This document shows, in pieces, positions 1 to 11,900 of a stretch of 64,000 bases of DNA. Below the pieces are notes generated by a model. That model did not search any database. It was given only the letters and a program-made list of their open reading frames with translations, and was not told the origin of the DNA. Each line of letters starts with the position of its first letter. Positions within the stretch are counted from its first letter, which is position 1. The stretch spans positions 4,269,027 through 4,333,026 of the forward strand of contig NC_020167.2 of NCBI RefSeq assembly GCF_000224145.3. The letters are read 5' to 3'. This DNA comes from Ciona intestinalis (Eukaryota; Chordata; Ascidiacea; Phlebobranchia; Cionidae). The position numbers were made by a program, and so were the translations under genes.

Positions 1-169
1 AGGCTGGGATTACCACAAGCTGCGACCACAGGTCTGTCGCGGGTTGTGAACAAAGCCATGTATTGTGACGTACATAATCCTGCCAAAGGCGTTCGCCAAC
101 GGCAACGCTACGCAGAACGAACAAACAGTTTAACCTTTGGAAATCAAGAACATTATTTCAAATGATAGT

Positions 170-881
170 ATGAAGGTTGCGTTTGTGGTTTTATCTCTAC
201 TCGTCATTGGTAAGTCTTAACTTATATTTCTTATATATTAAAGTTTATTTACCGTGTTATACAACGTTGTAGGGATGTTCATTTTTAAACGTATCGATTA
301 ACAATTGCCTTGGGTTTTAAACTGCATGTCCAAAGTAGTGTTTCTGTATATAGTGAAGCCTGAAACTGTTTGTCATGAGGTATCTCTTTCATTAACTTTC
401 AACTGCACCTTAGGTAGCTAGACTTTACCAATAACACCTTGTTTTCTCTTTCTTATGTAGAATTGTACAAATATACAACGTATGAATAATTAAACTAGTA
501 CTTATTGTCAGGTGCATACTGCCAGTCTACCAGTCCAAGACCATCAAATTGTGTAAGAAAAGTCTGGAGAGGATGCAATGTGCGCACGAATGGAAAATGT
601 GCTTGTAAAAAGAAATCAGCATGCATCAATCCTTTTGTATATAGGACAAAACGGACGTGCAGACGATTAAACAGTAATTTTGTGTTTTTGTTTCATAAAT
701 AGTATGAAGGGGAAGGGGAGAATTGAAAAATATTAATCAATAACTTTGATTTGCAGGAAATATTTGCAGAACTCACCCCTGCCAAAATCATGGGTACTGT
801 CAACCAATGCAAGGGCGACAGTTTAAATGTCAATGCTTTGGTACAGGGTTTTACGGAAAGAACTGTGAGACAGGTTTGTAA
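170..881 (+). CDS. Small secreted EGF-like protein (3 exons)
   Basis: Exons 170-209, 512-673 and 757-881 (stop TAA 879-881) join in phase to give about 108 residues. The first exon codes a hydrophobic signal peptide (MKVAFVVLSLLVIG) that should be cut near AYC or ACQ. Exon 2 carries a basic cysteine-rich segment, with Cys-Ala-Cys and a PFVYRTKRTC stretch. Exon 3 is one EGF-like module: CRTHPCQNHGYC, then CQCFGTGFYGKNC, the usual six-cysteine spacing ending in GxxGxxC. This predicts an extracellular ligand or small adhesion/defence peptide; receptor and pathway cannot be read from sequence. An AATAAA lies at 1204-1209. The gene runs tail-to-tail with SCOC. All junctions are GT-AG. Confidence is high for a secreted EGF protein, low for any specific function. 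Confidence 0.75.
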
Positions 882-1607
882 TAGCAATTTTATTTGTAAT
901 GATCTTATAACTTAATTTCATATTTACTTTAAAGCTTGCCCAGAACGGAATCCACATGACTCCCAGTTGTGGAAGTTTCCTCAAGAATGTATTTCTGTGT
1001 GAATCATGAAATTTCTGGCAGTTGCTGCCTATATTATGCTTTGCATGCAATGAGCTGTTAAATAGGTTTTGCACTTTCAGCTTTACTTGTACCTTTTGAT
1101 TTAAACTGTTTATTACTCTAACTCCAATGGAGTGATAAAGAGTAAATAGTAACTGTATTTATTTTACAGTTTTTGTATTATATATATTATGCTTCATAAG
1201 TAAAATAAAATTTCAAGACAAAACAACATGCTAAATGATTTGGCAATATCAATTATAAGTGATTACAACGTACAGTTTTAAGTGTGCTTTGCTAAAAAAT
1301 ATACTATGAATTGAAACAGAAACCACATATCTAAAGATAACCACAAGATGAAATTTTTTTTCTTCATGTCATTGCATTTGTTAATCACAAGAATAAAATC
1401 AAGTACACATTGTGCATGGCAACAAAAGCAAGTCTGTGCAGTTTGGACTAGATAATTTTACAGTACAAATTATCTACACCATATTAAGAAATAAAGTGAT
1501 TACAATTTTTGGTACAGTATAAGAGAGTGGTATAGAATGATAAACATGGCTTAACACTAACCACTACATTTAAAAACAACAACAAATGAAATATTTTTTT
1601 AAAGCAA
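882..1607. other. Convergent 3' UTR region between the EGF-like gene and SCOC
   Basis: There is no supported coding sequence here. The AATAAA at 1204-1209 probably ends the upstream (+) gene. The remainder is AT-rich and should hold the SCOC 3' UTR on the minus strand. ORFs in this stretch are short and lack family resemblance. Confidence 0.6.
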
Positions 1608-2196
1608 TTATTTTGTCCGCCCTTTAGATTTTGTGCTTGATTGTTGAAACACTGAAGAGCTTGACATTAAGTTATCAATGTATTTTCCTAAAACTTCATT
1701 TTCTGACTTGAGTTTAATATTTTCTTCCTTTACTGAATCAACACGTTGGGATAGATCTTCAAGGGTGTTTTGCAACTGAAGAATTTCACCAATTACTCTC
1801 GCCTTTTCAGCGACTTCATCAGGACTGTCATCTTTGTCTAAGAAACATACCATTTATATGTGTTGTGTAGGTTACAGTAGTAACAGTAATACAGTATATA
1901 GGCCTAGTCAAACTTTGGGGGTATGTAGTCAAATTTGAAGCATGTAATTTCATAATTTGCAATCCCTGTTTTATTAACAGTCTTAAAAATAATTTTATGA
2001 GAATCGATTAGACTCATTATTATAAATAGCCTACTTTGTTATTTTTGCTGATAGTAAACAAACCTTGGTTTCTCATATTTCTAGTAGGTTGTACGTCTTG
2101 TTGCTCAAACAGCACATTTTCCTCTCCCTCACTAGATGATCCACTGTTCAATGATACAGTATACAACATTTCCTCAATGTTTATTTTATCATCCAT
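1608..2196 (-). CDS. SCOC: Short coiled-coil protein SCOC (2 exons)
   Basis: Minus-strand exons 2196-2064 and 1837-1608 join in phase (G|AC gives Asp) to a protein of about 120 residues. The N-terminal 45 residues are acidic and Ser-rich ([13 protein letters not shown]...). The C-terminal three quarters are a continuous coiled coil that closely matches vertebrate SCOC, including [13 protein letters not shown] and LMSSSSVFQ followed by a basic KSKGR tail. In vertebrates SCOC is a Golgi-associated homodimeric coiled coil that binds Arl1 and takes part, with FEZ1, in autophagy regulation. Length and domain layout fit the family. The start is the first ATG of exon 1. Upstream (2197-2645) is a short divergent promoter shared with the next gene on the plus strand. 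Family assignment is confident. Confidence 0.9.
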
Positions 2197-2645
2197 GTTT
2201 AACTTATTGTGTGCCTAATACTGTACAAAGTGTTTACTTTACTTGTACTAATAAAATAACGTATAAAAACTACAAGACAACTGGAATTTAGGTTATGTAC
2301 AGTTGTGGTATTACTATCTTGTACACACAGCAGTCATATTGGATATCAACCAAATAAAATCAATGTAAACATCTAGGGAACTACACACATATTTACTCGA
2401 TGAGTTCACATGCTCCTTTGTTTCGATTAGAAGCCCAACGCACAGACAAACACAAAGCACTTTAGTACAGAGAGCGAACCACTCCCCAAAACCATAGTTT
2501 AACATTGTTAAAGCAGCTTAAAAAGCAAATCTAAGAAAAAACGTACATTTTTAATTTTTAGAGGATGCTATATCTGAAACACGAAATGTTATATATTTCT
2601 ATACGTTAAAAAATTTTTCATTGTCCCCGCAACGAAGCGGGAAGA
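2197..2645. promoter_or_regulatory. Divergent promoter region between SCOC and the large unknown gene
   Basis: About 450 bp separate the SCOC start (minus) from a likely first exon of the plus-strand gene, whose strong donor (GTGGTAAGT) lies near 2674-2676. Both genes are read outward, so this stretch must hold both promoters. I see no clear TATA box. This is inference from gene orientation. Confidence 0.45.
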
Positions 2646-2995
2646 ATGCGCGCCATTGACACGATGGAAGCACGTGGTAAGTTTCAGACAAAATTTCATT
2701 TAAAATTTGGTGGAGTTATGTAGTCGTTTACCAAGTTTGGATAACGATATTTTAATGTTTTATATGCGCTTAAATGTATAAAGTTAATTTACAGACAGCG
2801 TGAATTTGTGTAAACGTCGTGGAAGCATATACAACACAGTATATATTTAGTCATCCCTGCGGCTTGCCTTCGCAGGTTCTATTTAGGTACAGTTTACGAA
2901 AAGCTCGTGCAAACTGAAAATAATGTTGTGAGGCAAAGTAGTTTTTCTCATTTCATTGATAAAATTAAAATACAAGATTTCGAAGTTTGTATGAC

Positions 2996-5900
2996 ATGTT
3001 AAATTCAAACAAAAAATATACTGCAAAAAGAAGTAAATACACACTGGACACTAATGACCAGAGGACGTCTTTGCAACTTAGCTTGGACTGTTTGAAGCGA
3101 TCGTGTAAAGTACTTATAGAAGATGTTGGATGCAAACTCAATGGCAACACTTCAATAAATCTATGTCGGCAGTTTGATTCATTTGAAAGAAAATTAGAGG
3201 CAAGCACATCAACAAATTTTTATTCCTTGACTCATAAGCAGCATCGCAGTAAATCAAAAGTAAGGTCATTTCATCGAAAGGATAAAAACAAAGATGGGAA
3301 ACATAAAGCAAAAAGTAACATAAAAATCTTACCAGAGTTAAAAAACATAAAAAAGGAAAAAGGCATTTTCAGGTAATTCAGCAGCCTTTTTACTTATCTT
3401 GACATGTTAGATAGGTTGTTGTATGAGCACATTTACATTACATAGAGACTTATTTTAACATAGAATGCAAACCAGCATTAATATCATTTAAATACCAAAG
3501 TCAACCACACTTTAAATGGAACTTGCATGATCAAGTTAAACTTTATCAACCAAACAAAAATTAGAAAAATGCTTTCCAGTATATACATATATATATATGT
3601 AATGCAAAATCATGTACATTTTAACCCAGCTACAAAATTGTTAACTTTATATTATCAAACCCAATAGCTTGTATCTTATTTATTTACAGCCATGCTGTCT
3701 TTAATGAGACACATGATAGGAATTTTCAAAATGCATCTCTAGGTGTACAAAGTGAAAAAAAGAACACAGGCAAGCTTTTATTTTAGCTTTTTAGTAGAAC
3801 GGACTTTGATTACACATTTTATTACAGGTTCTTCGAAGGACACAAAACTATCTGAACAGTGCTTAGATGCTGATCAAGCTGTTTTCTCCAGTAAAGCACT
3901 TGATGCTTTACTTGATAATGAAGTTGAAAGTCTTCAACAGTCTTTTATATCTGAACTGGCTGATGCACAATCAGATGTGTCAAAAATTAAGTATGTCACT
4001 CCAACCAGTCAGTGTAGCTATGTGAAAACATTGGAATCAGCACTTCAGCGCAAAAGTAAAACACCCTCAATGTCCACTTCAAAAGAAAATGATGGTTCGT
4101 TGCATCTGTAAGTTTACCATTAGTTTTTAATTTATTAAATTACAATTATTCATTTTAGTCAAAAGTTCTTCAAATGATGATCAAAGTAAAAGACGATCTA
4201 ACCTATCTAAAGATCAATCTCATAGCCTTGTATTAAAGCCTACATTTAACTTATCAAGGGCTAGAAAGTCTTTGGAACATGTACATCATCGGTATAAGAG
4301 CCTTGAATTAAAAGGCATACCACATTCCAAAAGACAATTGAGCCCATCTAAAGTTCAATCAAGAAATGTACAACGTAACAAAGCCTTAAAAAAGAAACTT
4401 TTAAATCTCGGGTTGGAGAGAAAGAACAAACTTAAAAATCAGAAAGTGTTACAGGCACCAAAGGGAACTAGATTAAGTTGCAGAGAGATAAAAAAGTCGA
4501 AGCGCAAACAACAATTCTCAGAAACTTTTGTTCAACCCGTATCCGCAACTCAAGCACAGTTTTCGATGACAGCTCTGCATTTACTTTCAAGATGGAATAA
4601 GTTGGAAAAAGATTATTCGCCATCCTATGGGGCTATTGAAGAAGTTTCAACAGAATTTCAAGTAAATAGTATTCTGCAAGAGATGACAAAGAGGAATTTG
4701 AGAAAGCGTAAGCACATGTCTATCCTTGAAGAGGTTTCTTTGAAAAAGAAGAAAAAGCTCAGGGTGTCGGTTAAACCAAGAACTAACAGATTTCTAATAA
4801 AGATCTCTGGAACATTAAGTGAGCATGCTGTCGGTGCTGTCAAACTAGATATTCTTGAAAAAGAAGTCTCTGCATCTCCGAAGAAGGACATCCAATCTCT
4901 TAAGGTAGAGGACCTTATCTTGGATCTTGAGAAACTTCCTCAAATTGAAAACGCTGACTTTGCTGAGGAAGTAGATGTGGCCTCTGTATCAGATGAAACT
5001 TCAAATTCATGTTTGCTGAACTTTCCTTGGGAAGTTTGTGAAAATGAAGAGGTTCCATTGCATATAGAGAGCGAAATACAAATTGAGAATAAGGAATGTC
5101 CAACGCTAGGTCCTCCATCCCTGTTTGATACTTCTTGTTCTACAAAAGCTCATAAAAGTAAGTGCTATAAAGCCTATAATTTGATATTTTAATTATAGAA
5201 TGAAAAAATTATCTGACGAGATGAGTAAATCAAGTATCAAATTAGCTTACTAAATGTCCATTCATTAGAGCTGTGCTCTCTTGTTGTTATTCATACCTAT
5301 TTCCACTGTCATGAAAATCTGGTTCCGATCGCCTATTGCGTATGCTTGGATACGGTACCATTTTTATCAAAAATCTATAAATCTAGTTCCGACTATTTGC
5401 ATATACATGGTTTTGAATAGTTTTTTCTACTCAATGTGAAAATGTATTTTGTTGCCTTTTTCGTTGTGTTTAGGGTAATGGTCACTGGTCATACACAGGG
5501 ACGTATCCAGGAATTTAAAAGGGGGGAGGGGGCTTTGTAAGTTTTGCTTAGAAAATGGACACCTATAAAACGTAACATGCTTGATAAAAACATACCTTGA
5601 CTGACATAAATAATAACGCACATGATAGAAAGGCGTAAGATTGTTTTTAAATTACAATACTATGTTTTTTACCGAGGATGGGTTCTAATTTTATACAAAA
5701 ACAACAGAAATATTTTTGAAATTTTGCTTTAAAAATGATTAAAAAAAAAAATTTAAAAGAGCGGGTCCGAACCACCGTGACCTTCTCCCAACCCCTTGTA
5801 TACGCCCCTGGTCATATATATGTCATAACATTATATTTTAAGTTAAAATACAGCACAAATTTTCTATTAAGAAGATCAATCTTAAAATTACATACAGTAG

Positions 5901-8900
5901 GCTATTACAGGAACTTCTTAATATGTGTTTTAAACTGAGCCTTTTGACAGTTTCGTATCCTCGCGTAAAGTATAAGAGAAAAGTTGGTTGGAAGAAAAGC
6001 TCTGGCAAAATACGAAGTAAAAAAGTTTTACGAAGTTACCGTTTGCACAGGTGATATATTTTTTACCTAGTCAACAAAACAAATGAAAAATTAAAACCAA
6101 AAAAATTCAGGTTGAATGCAAAGGTAAGACTTTTTAAGTCTCTCTATTTCTCGGAAGTTCCTGTTTCTCTGGCAAGGCACAAGAAAGTGCCTAAAACAAC
6201 ATCAGTTACAATATGCAAGGTTTGTAAACCTCAAAGAAACAAAAGGAATTGCTATTCTACTTAAAAATTAACTCTGCAGCATAAACTTCAATGGAGAGAA
6301 ATTAAACTATACAGCGACACAGTTCTTCTTCCGCAAGTTTTTGCAATCACTCCCAACTTGAACTGTCAGTTCTCACCAAAGGAAACGGTATATGTTACAG
6401 TTTTTATAAGCTTGTGATATACAAGCTACATATGGAATTCTCTGTTTGTTTTGTAATATTTTTTACATTTAATATGGTGAAACTATTTTTAAAAGTGTCT
6501 CTAGTTATATTAAAATATCTTATTTTTGGTGATAAAAGTTAATAATTAAACAATATACTTTGTTCTCTTAATTTAACCATGTTTTTTAATTATTTTGTTC
6601 TTTTAATATAGTAGGGTGGGGGAAGATGAGACACCTTTTCGTTCTATTTTCCCGCCCCCATTTGGTAGTAAACAAAGAACATTTAAAGAATTATAAAACT
6701 ATATCCTCACGACTCCCATAGACCATTGTTAATTGTTCAAAACGAGATCAGGATATTTGGATATTACGTGCTAAAGGTGTCCCATCTTCCCCCACCTACT
6801 ATAAAATTTCATATGTGTATGGTATAAATATATACCTTTTTTACTAAAACTTAGGTTCCAACATTTGGATGTACTGCTGCAAGGTGTAGAGGGTTTGGAA
6901 ACAAAACAACAAAAGCAATAAAATCAGCAGATACAACCCACCAGGTAGTTCCACCTACAGAAAAACAGGTGAATATATATTCCCAAAATAGATATATATA
7001 TAATATATATTTTTTTAAATAAAAATAAATTTTATGAAGTTCCGCTTAGGTTTAAATGTAATAGTTTCATACTTTGTATACATTCTTAAATCAAAAGCTT
7101 ACAAACTTTATGCAAGTGTTAAATAAAACATGAAAAAATGTAGCAAATATCTGTCTTTGACTATACCCCTATTTCACATTGTAAGTTTCGAGAATTGCCT
7201 GCATTATCTAAACCAGCTAGCCATCCGCAAATATAGCAGTTTGTGTCTTCGGACGTTTTAGAAACATAATTTTTCATTGGCAATCAACGTAAGCAATTAT
7301 TTGTACTAAATTGGAAGCAGTTTTCACATGCCTAATTGGCTGTGTGACGCCATAAGCTCCATTGTTTCTTATTTCTTTTTCATTTTGTTTCATATAGTAT
7401 GCTCCAAAGTAACGAACCCTTCTTTCTCTTGCAGGCTCCATTCCCAATCATGGAGTTTGGATCGTATTCCACCGCATCTGGAATTTCAATTATACAGTTG
7501 GTCAACCCACAGAACAACAGTAAGAACTTTCATAGCTTGTATTGTTAAGGGGTTACAACTTATATATAAAAAAAACGTTTATATACCCTACATATGTTCT
7601 AATTTGTGGTGAAGTTTTTTTAACATAAATATACATTATACATACTCAGTAAAACTTAATCAGTATAAGATATTTGGACCAAATCTATATTATTTAACCA
7701 TAAATAAATAAATGAATACATGACACAGATGTCTCAGTATGCGTGGCAATGACATTCTTTAACATTTTCCTTATTTATGCACCTCATACCTGCTTTGGGG
7801 CTACTGCAGATATGACTATATTAAACTTGTAAGCGAATGCCTCTTAAAATTCTTTCCAACAAATAGCTCTAACTTTACCATTCTGTGTTTCTTACTCTCC
7901 TATCTGTATTGTTGCATGCTGTTTTACTTTTTAATGCCGCACAAAATATTATATTTCCATTTGTCACATGACAGGTCATAATAAGCTTCATGTGATCAAA
8001 GTCATGTCTACATGTGATTGGTCAATTTGCCGAGAAAAGATGATTGAATGTATGATTCAAAGTCATAATGAACTCAGGGTGGGTGCCTTAGTGTAAGGAC
8101 ATATATAACTTTTTTTTCTTAGGTTTTCCAGCTATATTAGGCATTTATTAAGCATTGTTTTTAATTCGGACTTCTATTCTGTATAGGTGAGGTCCTTAAT
8201 TAAGGCCAAATTTGGCCCATTACCCCAACACCCTTGTATGTCAGAAAGTGACATGCTTCCAATAGCGATGTCCCTATTTATATTAGGGCTCAAGTGTCCC
8301 CATTCGGACTTGATCAATTTATTCAGTGCAGCTTTACAGTGTTTGGAAATATTTTATTTGTCTAATTTATGAATATCCTAAATTCACACAACCCAAGCAT
8401 TCTGTAATGTAGGATAAAATTTGTCGAAATTTTCCTGCATAAAAACTCATTACACACACCCACTTTTAACCCTACTGTCGGGTACTAACATTTTGCGTCT
8501 CTCAATTCGTGCCTATACAAAATGCCCCGCTGTGCTTCAACAAGCTTTTATTATAATTATACATTTAACTTGAAAGCCACGCGTTTATACTTTTTCTCCA
8601 CAAAAAATGCTATGGTTTCTGGCATTGCGATACAATGAAGCATGACATGATAAACGGTGTCACGTCACACCTGCTGTAATGTAATGGTTTAAGGCCAATA
8701 ACAACAATAACAAAAAAAACAATTTGTGACACCTACACTGTATCAACTCTCATTCTTTTCTTTTAGAAAACACAGCGGGGGAAGTACACCTGTACCTCAG
8801 TTGATGGGTTTTGTCTGGAAGTTCTACGTGTGCAAGCATTTAAAGTGCTGGGACGTAACATTACTGTACAAGTAAAAAAAGCATTGAATGTCTCACCAAC

Positions 8901-11900
8901 CCAGCAGATTTCACTAGTAAGTTAGGCTTTAACATTGGTGTAGAATATACTAGTACCATATGTTTTGCCTATTAATTTAAACCATAAGTATGGCTAACAG
9001 TGGGGTAAACAGCAGAGCTCACACAAACAGGTGATGCATAAAATTTTAACAATTCCAGCAAAAGTGGTTTTTAAATATCCAGACATTTTTTTGTCTTTTT
9101 AGGTGAAAATATCAAAGGGAGGACACAAAGAACCCAACAACTTTGCCTCCACCGTGATGAACATGCTCGAACTTGATGAGGATCAAAGTGCTCCTTTCCA
9201 ATCCTTTCTTGGTATCTTCACACTAAAAGATCGCATCACACCAGAGAGTGACAACGAAGTTTATGAAGACATACCGCATGAACCAATTGAAATCACTCCA
9301 ACTCCACCAAAACCAACTACAAAGCGATTCCAACTTGGTACTTTGGGCTGTTTAAACAAACTAAGCAATGAACCAGTTAAGGAAGACAAATTACCCAAGA
9401 TGGTTCCTACTGTTCTGTCATCCCGTTCAAAATCTGTGACAGCGAATGATGCAAAATCAAAAAAGGTATCAGTTGTTAAACCTGCAGTGACAACAGAGCT
9501 ACTGAAGTATGTTTCGCAGCCATTTGAGTTACCTAAAGAGGAAGAAAAACCAACTAAATGTTATACATTCACTTCAGCAAGTGAATTGGCAAAGTTTGCA
9601 TCTCAAGTTGCATCCCAACACACAGCTCCATCTATTTTTCTCTCAGGTAGTAACATCCCCTTAAATATATTAACATGCCCAAAGCCGATATTGCGTAATA
9701 TAAAAAAGAAGAATGAGCCACAAGAACCACAGCCAGTTGTACCATCTCATCAAGTACCCACACCTTACATCCAACTTCATCCTTCATCTCATGTCGGGAA
9801 AAATATTGTATTGCCAACTGACTTAAATGAATCCAGTGTAAAAGAACCCCCCAAAAAACAACCAGAGGCATGCGAGAAAACCAAGAAACCATCAATTAAG
9901 AATAAACCATTAACCAAGCTTACGACTGTTTATCCATGCTTCAAGGTCAAACCTGAAAATATTGCTTTAAAAGTTGGTCCTGGTCCTGTTGTCAACACTG
10001 CAGCAGATTCTGAATCAAAAACCACACCAACAGGTACTGTTGCGCGGGATGTAGTTTCCAATCCTTTACCGTCCTTAATATTTCGTCATGCTTCCAAAGG
10101 ATTATTTCGGGTAGAGTCAAATTTGAAGGTGCTAAAAGATGAGAAAGCAAAATCCGTCGAGACTGATGTAGCACAACAACAAGTAGCATCTTCTTCTTCG
10201 AAAGAAACTGTAATACTGCCTGGCTTATCGGTGCAGCCAGTTTCGGATGTTGTTAAGCCAAAACAAAGACCTTTACTGCCCAAAACCACGGGGCAAACAC
10301 CACCAGTAGTAGAAAACCAAGCACTGCCTGTTAGTGGACCTGTCAACAAAAACAAAATTGACAGGAACTGCAAAATCCGAGCATCTGTAATCGAAGACAC
10401 TCGATTAACAAAGAGCGAAAACCATCTGCAGAATGTCTTAAATCAAATGATGAGCAAAGCAATTAAGAATGTTCCCATACCAGACCCACCTCTTCTTAAT
10501 GGTCCAACATTGATTAAACCAAAGGAAGAAAATCCAGAAAGATTTGAAGATAAGATCTCAGATGTAACTTCATTTTCTGCTGTTTCCACGCAAACAAATT
10601 TTGATTTAACAGATTTAAATGACAGTTTATCGTGCCATGAGTCAGCAGAACTAAGTGGATCAGATGCATCATCATCATTAACAGATAGGATGAGTGGCAT
10701 CCGGAAGAATGAAACATTCGAGCAGGATCCAGATCAAGTCATCGCTGATGAGAATTACGAACGGGGAAAAATGATCTCTTGGTACACTGGACAGGTATGT
10801 TCATAAATACGTCATAAAAGTTTTGTCAGTTTGGGTTGTGTAACATTGAACACTTATATTTTTCAAGACCTTTCAGTACACAGATTTTAATAAAAACTTT
10901 TGAAATGAGAAATATCAAGCAATGGTATAGTGGTGTTGATGTTGATAAATTTTCTTTTTAGTTTTAACACATGTTATTGTTGTAGATATTGCCAGGGCAA
11001 GAGGAAGTTGATATTTGTGGTGAGTTCGACACCGCACTGATTGCAAAGACTTTATTAAAAAGAAGCAAAGAAGTTCACAGCACAAACCTGTATGTGTTTC
11101 ATTGTTTGGAATATTGCTTGTAAATATGGAACACTCTATCCCAAAAGCAATCATTTGTAAAAGATTTTAATTAATGCCTTCTTACTAATCATTACTTCTT
11201 TTTAATGATCCTGAATGCAACTTGCTTTATCCTTGCGTGGCTGCAAAACGACAGTTGTTATAACATAGGTGTTCTGTTTCATACACCCCGTGCCTGCTTA
11301 CGAATGTATAATACTTTGTAAATAATTTTTTGGGAAACTTTTTTATTTTTTTATACAAGGCTGGTCCTTTAGACCGCCCATTAGTGACCGCTAGTAGGTT
11401 AAAACAAATATATGCAACTTTTTGCGATTTTAAATTAAATATATTATTTGTTGTTTTATACAGAGCAACCTCTTATGTCAATGCGAAGAAAAAAAGGAAA
11501 GCTTTGGAAGAAGAGGTTGAAGAAATAAGGGAAGGGGTGAGTGAAAGTGTTACCCATCGTCGCTGTTATGTTTTATTTACATTTATTTGATTGTAAAGTT
11601 TTTTAAATTAGTGGCACTCATGAGTATCTTACCAGTTCCATATTTTTAGTTGAGCTTTTCTTATACCGGGTTTCCTAAAATTTTTCGTATGGGTGATCCC
11701 TTAATTTTTAGTGATTGTCATGTTCTGGCAAAACTTCTATAGTTGTATTGTATGTGTAGTTAAATTATATCAAATTAGAATTGATAACAACGCAGTAAAC
11801 GATAATCAGTATATTTCAAGAATTTTTAGTTTACAGTAGGATTTATTTGAAACTGCGTGAACGTCTGAAAACTGTAATCATAAGATGTCAAAAATATTTT

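Noticed and set aside
2646-2675. ATG at 2646 (and 2664) before a perfect donor as the start of the large unknown gene
   Set aside because: Joining at the 2977 acceptor gives an early stop; the frame of the main exon opens at ATG 2996. Kept only as a probable 5' non-coding exon.
8767-8800. Acceptor TTTTAG at 8766 for the exon ending at 8916
   Set aside because: It leaves the wrong phase after the exon ending at 7519. The acceptor CCTCAG at 8800 keeps the frame (A|TT gives Ile), so the exon starts at 8801.
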